Below, piece by piece: positions 44,634 to 52,555 of a stretch of DNA of 64,000 bases (position 1 is its first letter; each line of letters opens with the position of its first letter). Origin of the DNA: Flavobacterium ranwuense (GTDB lineage Bacteria > Bacteroidota > Bacteroidia > Flavobacteriales > Flavobacteriaceae). A program made the translations under genes and the position numbers. The notes under the pieces were generated by a model. The model ran no database searches. It had not been told where the DNA came from and saw only the letters and a list, made by a program, of their open reading frames with translations. The stretch is from the NCBI RefSeq assembly GCF_004349315.1, contig NZ_SMLH01000008.1, positions 1 through 64,000 on the forward strand, in the 5' to 3' direction.

Positions 44634-46802
44634 ATGAAATATTTTTTTGTTTTTATTGTTTTTTTTTACTCCTCACTCTATTCTCAACCTAATGAGGATA
44701 TAGATAGCACTGCCTATTACAGCCGTTTGAGTAACTCCAATATTCAAACTAATAATTATAAAGAAGCGTTATTGTATAGTCAAAAAGCAATACGTTATGC
44801 TACAAAAAACAAAAACACTAAAGACCAGGCGCAACAGACTTTCAACCTTGGTAAAATTTATTTTGACTTAAAAAAATACGATGATGCCATAGAAACTTTA
44901 TTGAAAAGTGCTGCATTATTTTCGAATTTTGAGCTAAACTCAGAACGTTCTACAACGTACTATTATATTGGCTTATGCTACATGCAAAAGGAAAATTATA
45001 ATAGAGCTTCAATATATTTCGAGAGAGCCAAATCCATTAATGATAAATTAAGAATTCCTGATTCTGCTGAATTGTTTAACCTCCAAAGAGGGCAAATTTA
45101 CAAATCAAAGAATAAATTAGATTTAGCATTATCCGTTTTTAAAATTATAATTGCAAAACCTGACAGTCCAGCTTTGTTAAATACTAAAGCAGAAGCCTTG
45201 TATCAAATAGGTGGAATTGAAGCCAGCAGAAATAGAAATAATCTGGCGTTAAACTATCTCAATAAAGCATTAGAATTAAACAGTAAAACCGAAAATCTAG
45301 AACAAAGATCAGATATTTTACTTGCCTTAAGTGATGTTCATGAAAAAACATTAGACAAAAATAACGCCTATTCCTATTTGAAACAACATCTTAATTTGGA
45401 AGAGCGGATAGCAATTTTTAACAACGAAAGGCTAGGAATTGATGATTATGATAAATTCAAAGAATCTGAAAAATTAAAAGAAATTGCACAAACCAATTAT
45501 GAAAACAAAGAGCAGGAAAAAGCTAATAAATTTTCGAAACTGATCAGTATTTTTGCAATTGCCTTAATTTCAATTTTATCTTTATTAAGTCTATCCTTGT
45601 ACAAAAACAATATCATTAGAAATCAATCTAATTTACTGTTAAAAGAAAAAAATAAAGAATTAGAAATTGCCAAAAATAAAGCAGAAAAAGCTTCTAATGC
45701 AAGATCCGAATTTTTATCAACCGTAAGCCATGAGCTTCGCACACCTTTGAATGCCATCAATGGCATCACTCATTTATTATTGGAAGAAAAACCAAAAAAA
45801 TCGCAAATGAACTATTTGTCGTCATTGAAATTTTCAGGAGATTATCTGACAAAATTTATAAATGAAATTCTGGAAATAAATAAAATTGATTCAAATAAAG
45901 TTGAAATCGAATACATTAATTTCAACCTTAAACAATTATTAGAGAACATACAGAACTCTTTAAAAGAATTGGCTTCAGTAAACAACAACACCTTTGAACT
46001 TGAAATTGATGCTGGTATTCCTGATTATTTGCTTGGTGATCCTACAAAATTGTCGCAGATAATGTTGAATTTAATTAACAATGCGCTAAAGTTCACAAAA
46101 AATGGTTCTGTAAATGTAATCACTAAACTAGCTTCAATTACGGATGAAAAAGCTACTTTATATTTTGAAGTAACCGATACAGGGATTGGAATTCCTGAAG
46201 ACAAATTAAAAACCATTTTTGATAGTTTCTCCCAAGGCTCCATAGAAGTGAATCGCAAATATGGCGGAACCGGGTTAGGATTGACTATTGTAAAAAAACT
46301 AATTAAAATTCTTGGCGGACATATAAAGCTTAAAAGTGTCGTGGGAGAAGGCTCCTCATTTTCATTTAACCTAGAATTCAAAATAAGTGCACAGCAGGAA
46401 ACACAAATGGAGAAAAAACCAAAAATAAACTACGATTCTAAATTAGTAAACAAAAAAATACTATTGGTTGAGGATAATAAAATCAATCAAATGATTACCA
46501 AAAAAATGCTGGATAATAAAGGAATAATCTGCGAAATAATTGACAACGGTGAGGAGGCAATCGATTTATTAAAAACGAATACATTTGACTTAGTTCTTAT
46601 GGATGTTCACTTACCCGGCATAAACGGAACAATTGCAACAGAAACGATACGAACATTTGATACCACTACACCTATCATTGCTCTTACCGCAATTTCATTG
46701 CATGAAAACCGCGAAATGCTTTTATCGTTTGGAATGAATGAAGTAATCACCAAACCATTTGTCCCAGAGGAATTTTATAGTATAATCGCTGAATATATTT
46801 AG
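44634..46802 (+). CDS. TPR-sensor hybrid histidine kinase
   Basis: The 722-residue protein has a signal peptide (ends LYSQ), periplasmic TPR-like repeats (about residues 20-260, for example AQQTFNLGKIYFDLKKYDDAIETL) and a transmembrane helix (SIFAIALISILSLLSLSLY, about 303-321). A HisKA domain follows with FLSTVSHELRTPLNAINGI (phosphorylated His), then a HATPase (MLNLINNALKFTKNG, VTDTGIGIPEDKL, KYGGTGLGLTIVKKL) and a C-terminal receiver (LLVEDNKINQ, LVLMDVHLPGINGT with the Asp, and ALTAIS/ITKPF). It ends at the receiver, so an external output partner (phosphotransfer or response regulator) is needed. No DNA-binding partner is adjacent; it converges on the PNP gene with 4 nt between stops. Confidence 0.93.
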   Translation: MKYFFVFIVFFYSSLYSQPNEDIDSTAYYSRLSNSNIQTNNYKEALLYSQKAIRYATKNKNTKDQAQQTFNLGKIYFDLKKYDDAIETLLKSAALFSNFELNSERSTTYYYIGLCYMQKENYNRASIYFERAKSINDKLRIPDSAELFNLQRGQIYKSKNKLDLALSVFKIIIAKPDSPALLNTKAEALYQIGGIEASRNRNNLALNYLNKALELNSKTENLEQRSDILLALSDVHEKTLDKNNAYSYLKQHLNLEERIAIFNNERLGIDDYDKFKESEKLKEIAQTNYENKEQEKANKFSKLISIFAIALISILSLLSLSLYKNNIIRNQSNLLLKEKNKELEIAKNKAEKASNARSEFLSTVSHELRTPLNAINGITHLLLEEKPKKSQMNYLSSLKFSGDYLTKFINEILEINKIDSNKVEIEYINFNLKQLLENIQNSLKELASVNNNTFELEIDAGIPDYLLGDPTKLSQIMLNLINNALKFTKNGSVNVITKLASITDEKATLYFEVTDTGIGIPEDKLKTIFDSFSQGSIEVNRKYGGTGLGLTIVKKLIKILGGHIKLKSVVGEGSSFSFNLEFKISAQQETQMEKKPKINYDSKLVNKKILLVEDNKINQMITKKMLDNKGIICEIIDNGEEAIDLLKTNTFDLVLMDVHLPGINGTIATETIRTFDTTTPIIALTAISLHENREMLLSFGMNEVITKPFVPEEFYSIIAEYI

Positions 46803-46806
46803 ATTC

Positions 46807-47619
46807 CTAATAGTTTAAAATCAATTCTTTAATAAGACTTCTCACTTTTGGTTCTGCATTTTTTGCAGCTTCCAATACTTCGTCATGTGAAATAGTTCCA
46901 ATACTTTCTTCATTTCCCATGTCGGTAATTACTGAAATGCCAAATGTTTCCAAATCCATATGACGTGCCACAATTACTTCGGGAACGGTTGACATTCCTA
47001 CACAATCTGCACCAAGAATTTTTACCATTTTGTATTCAGCCAAGGTTTCAAAAGTTGGCCCTTGCAAACCCAGATAAATTCCTTCATGAACTTCAATATT
47101 TAGTTTCTTTGCCAGTTCAGTAGCTTTCGCAATCATTTTTCTCGAATACGGCTCACTCATATTTACAAAACGAGGTCCGAAACGTTCGTCATTTTTCCCA
47201 CGCAAAGGATGTTCCGGTGTCATATTAATATGATCTGTAATCATCACAACAGAACCTACTTTGTAACTTGGATTTACCCCACCGGAAGCATTCGAAACTA
47301 TTAATTTCTCAACGCCTAAAAATTTCATCACTCGCACCGGAAAAGTAACTTCTGTCATCGAATAGCCTTCATAGAAATGAAATCTTCCCTGCATGGCAAC
47401 GACTTTCTTATCTCCTATTGTTCCAAAAACTAATGCACCTTTATGACCTTGAACTGTCGAAACAGGAAAATTTAGAATTTCATTGTATGGCAACGTATAT
47501 TCTACTTTCATTTCATCCGTAAAACTCCCTAATCCTGAACCTAAAATTACGCCATATTCCGGTGTGAAATTGATTTTTCCTTTAATCTGACTTACCGTTT
47601 CTTGTACTTTTTCCCACAT
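46807..47619 (-). CDS. Purine-nucleoside phosphorylase (trimeric type)
   Basis: This 270-residue enzyme cleaves (deoxy)guanosine and inosine with phosphate. It shows GVILGSGLGSF (phosphate loop), VQGHKGALVFG, MQGRFHFYEGYSM, VSNASGGVNPSYKVGSVVMITDHINM, LGLQGPTFETLAEYKM and GADCVGMSTVPEVIVARHM (substrate site Glu, Met and Asn segment). Length is normal for the PNP class I/punA type. The start MWEKVQETVSQIK overlaps the 3' end of lpxK by 38 nt in another frame, so the two are cotranscribed and probably coupled. Confidence 0.95.
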   Translation of the reverse strand: MWEKVQETVSQIKGKINFTPEYGVILGSGLGSFTDEMKVEYTLPYNEILNFPVSTVQGHKGALVFGTIGDKKVVAMQGRFHFYEGYSMTEVTFPVRVMKFLGVEKLIVSNASGGVNPSYKVGSVVMITDHINMTPEHPLRGKNDERFGPRFVNMSEPYSRKMIAKATELAKKLNIEVHEGIYLGLQGPTFETLAEYKMVKILGADCVGMSTVPEVIVARHMDLETFGISVITDMGNEESIGTISHDEVLEAAKNAEPKVRSLIKELILNY

Positions 47620-48616
47620 AATCTATAATTGTTTTATCAAAATTTTCACTTCCCGAAACGAAAGAACTTTGTATAGGTAAATAGAAAAGTTGTTCGCTTG
47701 GTAAACTTCCTCTTAATCGTACATAATCTTTTTCGGTAGTGATAATAATGTTATTTTGAGCTAAATTTTTAATTTCCAAAATGTCTTTATCAGTAAAATT
47801 ATGATGATCCGGAAAAGACAAACAGACATCATTGGTATCCTGCAAATAAGCAAAAAACGGTTCCGGTTTTGCAATTCCTGCCACCAGTAATTTAGAAGCC
47901 GATTGAATTTCATTTACATTTATCTTTCGGTTCTCTGCATAAATAAATTCTTCGTATGCTATAAAAGTAAAGTACAATTCCTGATTTTCAGAAACTTTTA
48001 ACCTGTTTTTAATATCATTTTGTTCGTCAGGCAAAAGATTAAAAGGACATTTGGTCACAATAATCACATTGGCTCTTTTTGCTCCAGTTCTACCTTCACG
48101 CAAATTCCCTGTTGGCAACATAAAATCATCCGAATACAAATCACCATAAGAAGTGAGTAGAATATAAAATCCCGCTATTACTTTTCGATGTTGAAAAGCA
48201 TCATCAAGCAGAATCACTTCTGGTTTTTCTTGTTGCGAAAGCAATTGTTCAATTCCATTTTTCCTGTCGGCATCAACGGCAACTTGGATAGCTGCAAATT
48301 TTTTATAAAACTGAAAAGGCTCGTCTCCCAGAATAGCAGCATTTGAGCTGGCTTCCGCCAAAATAAAGCCTTTAGATTCTCTTTTATAGCCACGGCTTAA
48401 CGTCGCAATTTTATAATTTTGAGAAAGCAACCGAATCAGATATTCGACTTGGGGCGTTTTACCGGTTCCGCCAACACTTAAATTTCCAACAGCAATAATA
48501 GGCAAATCAAAAGAATAGGATTTTAAAATGCCTTTGTCGAAAAGAAAATTCCGAATACTCGTTATCAGACCATACAAAATGGCAAATGGGAACAGTATTT
48601 TTCGCAGTAAATTCAT
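47582..48616 (-). CDS. lpxK: Tetraacyldisaccharide 4'-kinase
   Basis: The 344-residue inner-membrane kinase phosphorylates the lipid A precursor at position 4'. Visible are the N-terminal hydrophobic helix (ILFPFAILYGLITSIRN), the P-loop AVGNLSVGGTGKTPQVEYLI (Walker A), TLSRGYKRESKGF, ILLDDAFQHRKV (DDxxQHR catalytic motif) and LPTGNLREG. Length is typical. Its last 12 codons overlap the PNP gene. Confidence 0.96.
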   Translation of the reverse strand: MNLLRKILFPFAILYGLITSIRNFLFDKGILKSYSFDLPIIAVGNLSVGGTGKTPQVEYLIRLLSQNYKIATLSRGYKRESKGFILAEASSNAAILGDEPFQFYKKFAAIQVAVDADRKNGIEQLLSQQEKPEVILLDDAFQHRKVIAGFYILLTSYGDLYSDDFMLPTGNLREGRTGAKRANVIIVTKCPFNLLPDEQNDIKNRLKVSENQELYFTFIAYEEFIYAENRKINVNEIQSASKLLVAGIAKPEPFFAYLQDTNDVCLSFPDHHNFTDKDILEIKNLAQNNIIITTEKDYVRLRGSLPSEQLFYLPIQSSFVSGSENFDKTIIDYVGKSTRNGKSD

Positions 48617-48752
48617 TATACGAAAGTAGAATATTTTATTTTAAAGTTGATTTGTTTATTCGTTAATTTGTTTATTCGAAAATCCAGAATTAAACAATCA
48701 AAAATCTGATGTTATGAAATCAAAGATTCACGAATACCAAAAAAACTAAACG

Positions 48753-49850
48753 ATGAGTAAAATCAAAGAAATCATTTCCGTACTTGAAGAAATGGCGCCA
48801 CTCGCCTATGCTGAAGATTTTGACAATGTGGGATTATTGGTTGGAAATCAAGAATCCGAAGCAACAGGAATTTTAGTTTGCCATGATGCCTTAGAAAATA
48901 TAATTGACGAAGCGATTGCAAAAAATTGTAATCTGGTGGTTTGTTTTCATCCCATCTTATTTTCAGGTTTAAAAAAAATTACAGGAAAAAACTACGTGGA
49001 ACGAGCCGTAATTAAAGCCATAAAGAATGATATTGCCATTTATGCAGTCCACACCGCTTTAGACAATCATCAAGAAGGCGTAAATAAAATATTCAGTGAC
49101 GCATTAGGATTGGTAAATACTAAAATCCTGATTCCGAAGGAAAATTTCATTCGTAAATTAGTAACCTATACGATTCCTGAAAATGCGGAAGAAGTGCGAA
49201 ATGCACTATTTGATGCAGGAGCCGGAACGATTGGAAATTATGAAAATTGCAGTTTTAATTCTAAAGGAATTGGAACCTATATGGGGAATGAGCACAGCAA
49301 CCCACAAGTTGGAGAGCGATTTGAGTTTGTGCAAGGCGACGAAATCAAAATCGAAATGACTTTCGAAAAACATTTAGAAAACAAAATTCTAAAAGCGTTA
49401 TTCAAAAGCCACGCCTATGAAGAAGTCGCATATGAGATTTATGATTTACAAAACAAGCATCAAAATATTGGCTTGGGAATGATTGGCGAATTGAAAAATC
49501 CCATGAGTGAAAAAGAGTTTCTTCTTTTTGCAAAAGAAAAAATGCAGTGCGGTGGGATTCGACATTCCAACTTTATAGGAAAGGAAATAAAAAAAGTAGC
49601 GGTTCTTGGCGGAGCAGGAAGTTTTGCGATAAAAAATGCGATTCAAGCAGGAGCTGATGCCTATTTAACTGCCGATTTGAAGTATCATCAGTTTTATGAA
49701 GCCGAAAATAAACTTTTATTGGCAGATATCGGACATTTTGAAAGCGAACGCTATACAAAAAATTATATTGTTGAGTATCTTCGGAAAAAAATCCTTAATT
49801 TTGCAGTTATTTTATCAGAAGAAAATTCAAATCCAGTTAAGTACTTATAG
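48753..49850 (+). CDS. Nif3-like dinuclear metal centre protein
   Basis: This 365-residue protein has the Nif3/DUF34 halves around a central insert. The N-terminal half has PLAYAEDFDNVGLLVGN, LVVCFHPILFSGLKKI and YAVHTALDNHQEGVN (metal-binding His/Asp residues). A CutA/PII-like insert lies at about residues 130-235 (LVTYTIPENAEEVRNALFDAGAGTIGNYENCSF). The C-terminal half has AVLGGAGSF, GADAYLTADLKYHQFYEAENK and LLADIGHFESE. Homologues are hexameric and sometimes annotated GTP cyclohydrolase I type 2, which is not well supported. It is followed after 3 nt by the DUF164 gene, a common pairing. Confidence 0.93.
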   Translation: MSKIKEIISVLEEMAPLAYAEDFDNVGLLVGNQESEATGILVCHDALENIIDEAIAKNCNLVVCFHPILFSGLKKITGKNYVERAVIKAIKNDIAIYAVHTALDNHQEGVNKIFSDALGLVNTKILIPKENFIRKLVTYTIPENAEEVRNALFDAGAGTIGNYENCSFNSKGIGTYMGNEHSNPQVGERFEFVQGDEIKIEMTFEKHLENKILKALFKSHAYEEVAYEIYDLQNKHQNIGLGMIGELKNPMSEKEFLLFAKEKMQCGGIRHSNFIGKEIKKVAVLGGAGSFAIKNAIQAGADAYLTADLKYHQFYEAENKLLLADIGHFESERYTKNYIVEYLRKKILNFAVILSEENSNPVKYL

Positions 49851-49853
49851 AAT

Positions 49854-50633
49854 ATGGCGAATACGAAAGAATTAAGTGTTGAGGACAAGTTAAGAGCAAT
49901 TTACGATTTACAACTTATTGACTCTAGAATTGACGAAATCAGAAACGTAAGAGGAGAACTTCCTTTAGAAGTTGAAGATTTAGAAGATGAAGTGGCTGGT
50001 TTAAGCACACGTTCAGAAAAATTGAAAAGTGAACTTGAAGTTATCGAAGATCTTATCAAGGTAAAAAAGAATGCAATTGATGAGCACAAAGAGGCTATCA
50101 AAAAATATACGAAGCAACAAGAAACTGTTCGTAACAACAGAGAATTTAATTCGTTGACTAAAGAAGTTGAATTTCAAGAATTAGAAATTCAATTGTCTGA
50201 AAAACAAATTAAAGAAATGAAAGCTTCAATAGAACATAAGAAAGAAGTAATTTCAAGTTCTAAAGAAAGATTAGAAGCAAAATCTAATCACTTGAAGCAC
50301 AAAAAATCAGAGTTAGACGCTATCATGGCTGAAACTGCTAAAGAAGAAGCATTCTTATCTGAAAAATCAGGAGAATACCAAGCTTTAATCGAAGAAAGAT
50401 TATTGAAAGCTTACACTAGAATCAGAACTAGTGTTCGTAATGGTTTGGCTGTTGTTTCTATTGAAAGAGGTGCATCTGCAGGATCGTTCTTTACGATTCC
50501 ACCACAGACACAAGTAGAAATTGCTTCTAGAAAAAAAATCATTACTGATGAACATTCAGGAAGAATATTAGTCGACAGTGTATTGGCTGACGAAGAAAAA
50601 GAGAAAATGGAACAGTTGTTTTCTAAATTCTAA
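49854..50633 (+). CDS. DUF164 coiled-coil protein with degenerate zinc ribbon
   Basis: This 259-residue protein is a long coiled coil (about residues 10-190: IDEIRNVRGELPLEVEDLEDEV and so on) followed by the C4-type zinc ribbon region of DUF164. In typical relatives that region reads GACGGCFNxIPPQ and VCEHCGRIL; here it reads GASAGSFFTIPPQ and TDEHSGRIL, so all four zinc-binding cysteines are replaced while the surrounding sequence is kept. The whole protein has no cysteine. Function is unknown; in Bacteroidota it is encoded next to Nif3, as here (3 nt gap). Confidence 0.92.
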   Translation: MANTKELSVEDKLRAIYDLQLIDSRIDEIRNVRGELPLEVEDLEDEVAGLSTRSEKLKSELEVIEDLIKVKKNAIDEHKEAIKKYTKQQETVRNNREFNSLTKEVEFQELEIQLSEKQIKEMKASIEHKKEVISSSKERLEAKSNHLKHKKSELDAIMAETAKEEAFLSEKSGEYQALIEERLLKAYTRIRTSVRNGLAVVSIERGASAGSFFTIPPQTQVEIASRKKIITDEHSGRILVDSVLADEEKEKMEQLFSKF

Positions 50634-50641
50634 TTACATTT

Positions 50642-50672
50642 AAGTCCCGATACACATCGGGACTTTTTTTTT
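50642..50672 (+). terminator. Intrinsic terminator abutting the next start codon
   Basis: AAGTCCCGAT (50642-50651) pairs with ATCGGGACTT (50656-50665), ACAC loop, followed by a T-run that ends at the base before the hydrolase ATG at 50673. Confidence 0.92.
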
Positions 50673-51524
50673 ATGAAAAAAACACTATTTTTTATATTCA
50701 CTAAATCTATTGGGGTATACATTAATCTTTTGAGTTTTGTATTTCCAAAAAAAGCATCACAGCTGGCGTATGCCTTTTTTAGTGAACCTCGAGAAGGTAA
50801 ATTATCAAAAACAAATCTTCCCAGAATTCTACAAGAAGCACAATCCGAGACATTTCAACATGGGAAACATTCCTTTAACACCTATACATGGAAAGGAAAT
50901 GACACCATTATTCTTTTGGTTCATGGCTGGGAAAGCAACGCTTCTCGCTGGGAAAACTTACTACCCTATTTAAAAAAATCAGGAAGCACTATTATTGCGA
51001 TTGACGGTCCGGCTCATGGATTATCCAGCGGGAAAGAATTTAGCATTCCTAAATATGCCGAATTTATTCATATTGCTGTTGAAAAATTCAAGCCTCAATA
51101 CCTGATTGGGCATTCCATTGGCGGGAAAACCTGTTTGTATTATCAATCCGTTTATCAAAATGACGCGCTAAAAAAAATGGTGATTCTGGGAGCACCAAGT
51201 GATTTCAACATTATACTCCACAATTATATTACATTATTGAGCTTGAATGCTAAAATTTCTAAAGCTTTAGAAGATCATTATTTAAATCATTTCAAACTCA
51301 ATCTGGAACAATTTTCAGGAAAATTATTCGCCTCAAAACTGAGCATAAAAGGACTAATCGCCCATGATATTGACGACACGGTAGTTTTATTCGAAGAGGG
51401 AAAGAAAATTGCCGGAGCATGGGAAAATGCAATTTTTATCGAAACCAAAGGTTTAGGACACAGTATGCACGACGCCGAATTGTATGAAAAAGTGTCCCGC
51501 TTTTTATTTGAAGAACAAAAATAG
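50673..51524 (+). CDS. Alpha/beta hydrolase
   Basis: The 283-residue protein has the alpha/beta-hydrolase landmarks: LLVHGWESNASRWENL (HG oxyanion turn), AIDGPAHGLSSG, the nucleophile elbow LIGHSIGGKTCLY (GxSxG), the acid region IAHDIDDTVVLFEEG, and the catalytic His in KGLGHSMHD. The N-terminal about 60 residues include a hydrophobic stretch that might associate with the membrane. Substrate unknown. The ATG directly follows the terminator T-run, so the gene has no ordinary leader; see findings. Confidence 0.9.
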   Translation: MKKTLFFIFTKSIGVYINLLSFVFPKKASQLAYAFFSEPREGKLSKTNLPRILQEAQSETFQHGKHSFNTYTWKGNDTIILLVHGWESNASRWENLLPYLKKSGSTIIAIDGPAHGLSSGKEFSIPKYAEFIHIAVEKFKPQYLIGHSIGGKTCLYYQSVYQNDALKKMVILGAPSDFNIILHNYITLLSLNAKISKALEDHYLNHFKLNLEQFSGKLFASKLSIKGLIAHDIDDTVVLFEEGKKIAGAWENAIFIETKGLGHSMHDAELYEKVSRFLFEEQK

Positions 51525-51526
51525 AC

Positions 51527-51660
51527 TTATTAGATTCTTAGACATCTTAGATGATAAGAACCTGTGTATTAAATCTAAGAAGACTTAGCACAATCCATCG
51601 AAACTAAACTTTCAAACAATCCAAAAATCTAAGAAGTCTAAAAATCTAACAAACAAATTG
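51527..51660. repeat. TTAGA/TCTAA word array with imperfect 23-bp inverted repeat
   Basis: The left arm 51530-51552 (TTAGATTCTTAGACATCTTAG...) and right arm 51627-51649 are inverted repeats matching at 21 of 23 positions. TTAGA recurs at 51530, 51538 and 51547, and TCTA words recur with the same 8-9 nt rhythm on the right. It lies between the hydrolase and rluF genes. Confidence 0.7.
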
Positions 51661-51662
51661 AC

Positions 51663-51670
51663 TACTTTTG
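51663..51670 (+). promoter_or_regulatory. -7 promoter element almost touching the rluF start
   Basis: TACTTTTG matches TAnnTTTG and ends 4 nt before the rluF ATG (51675). A transcript starting about 4-8 nt after the element would be leaderless or nearly so. Confidence 0.55.
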
Positions 51671-51674
51671 CAGT

Positions 51675-52487
51675 ATGGAAGAAAATCTAAAACGCCTCAA
51701 TAAATTCATAGGAGAAACTGGGTATTGCTCCCGCCGCGAAGCTGATAAAATCATTGAAGAAGGTCGTGTGACCATCAATGGAGTCGTTCCAGAATTAGGG
51801 ACAAAAGTTTCCCCAAATGACGAAGTGCGTATTGACGGTAAATTAATCCGTGAGAAAAATGAAAAACCTGTTTATCTTGCTTTCTACAAACCCGTAGGAA
51901 TCGAATGTACCACAAACCTTGATGTTCGCAATAATATTGTAGATTACATCAATTATCCCAAACGTATCTTCCCTATCGGACGATTGGACAAAGCCAGTGA
52001 AGGCTTGATTTTCATGACCAATGACGGTGACATCGTCAATAAAATATTACGCGCCCGAAACAATCACGAAAAAGAATATACGGTAACAGTAAATAAACCC
52101 ATCACTGATCGTTTCATCGAAAGAATGGGCAATGGAGTTCCTATTTTGGACACTGTTACCCGAAAATGTAAAGTGGAACAAATCAGTAAGTTCACTTTCA
52201 AAATCATCTTGACACAAGGCTTAAACCGTCAGATCCGTAGAATGACAGAATATTTAGGATATGATGTTACGGCGCTAAAACGCATTCGAATCATCAATAT
52301 TTCGCTGGATATTCCTGTAGGACGTTACCGTGATTTGACAGATGCCGAAATCAAAGAATTAAACGAATTGATTGAACCTTCAAGTAAAACCGAAGAAGCC
52401 AGTTTACCCAAAACGGAAGCGCCAAAAAGAAGAACCGAATTCATCAAAAGAGATGATCCCAGGTTTAAAGGAAAAAACGATTATTAA
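51675..52487 (+). CDS. rluF: 23S rRNA pseudouridine synthase RluF-like
   Basis: The 270-residue protein has an S4 RNA-binding domain ([30 protein letters not shown]) and an RsuA/RluB/E/F-type catalytic domain with the catalytic Asp in [44 protein letters not shown] is the family C-terminal motif. The pattern ECTTNLDV and the length point to RluF (U2604 in E. coli numbering) rather than RluB. The C-terminal 45 residues are a charged Lys/Glu/Pro tail. It converges on the membrane protein gene at 52556. Confidence 0.93.
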   Translation: MEENLKRLNKFIGETGYCSRREADKIIEEGRVTINGVVPELGTKVSPNDEVRIDGKLIREKNEKPVYLAFYKPVGIECTTNLDVRNNIVDYINYPKRIFPIGRLDKASEGLIFMTNDGDIVNKILRARNNHEKEYTVTVNKPITDRFIERMGNGVPILDTVTRKCKVEQISKFTFKIILTQGLNRQIRRMTEYLGYDVTALKRIRIINISLDIPVGRYRDLTDAEIKELNELIEPSSKTEEASLPKTEAPKRRTEFIKRDDPRFKGKNDY

Positions 52488-52500
52488 ACCTAAAAAAATA

Positions 52501-52529
52501 CCCCCAAATAGTGTCTAACTTTTTGGGGG
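52501..52529. terminator. Terminator between rluF and the DUF4153/DUF4173-type gene
   Basis: CCCCCAAA (52501-52508) pairs with TTTGGGGG (52522-52529). The A-run at about 52492-52500 gives T-rich sequence for minus-strand transcripts; plus-strand transcripts meet a T-run near 52551. Confidence 0.8.
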
Positions 52530-52555
52530 CAGTCTACGGCCGATGGGATTTTTTT

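Noticed and set aside
44634..46802. Kinase as a one-component system with DNA-binding output
   Set aside because: The protein ends with a receiver domain; no HTH follows, unlike the hybrid two-component systems of Bacteroides.
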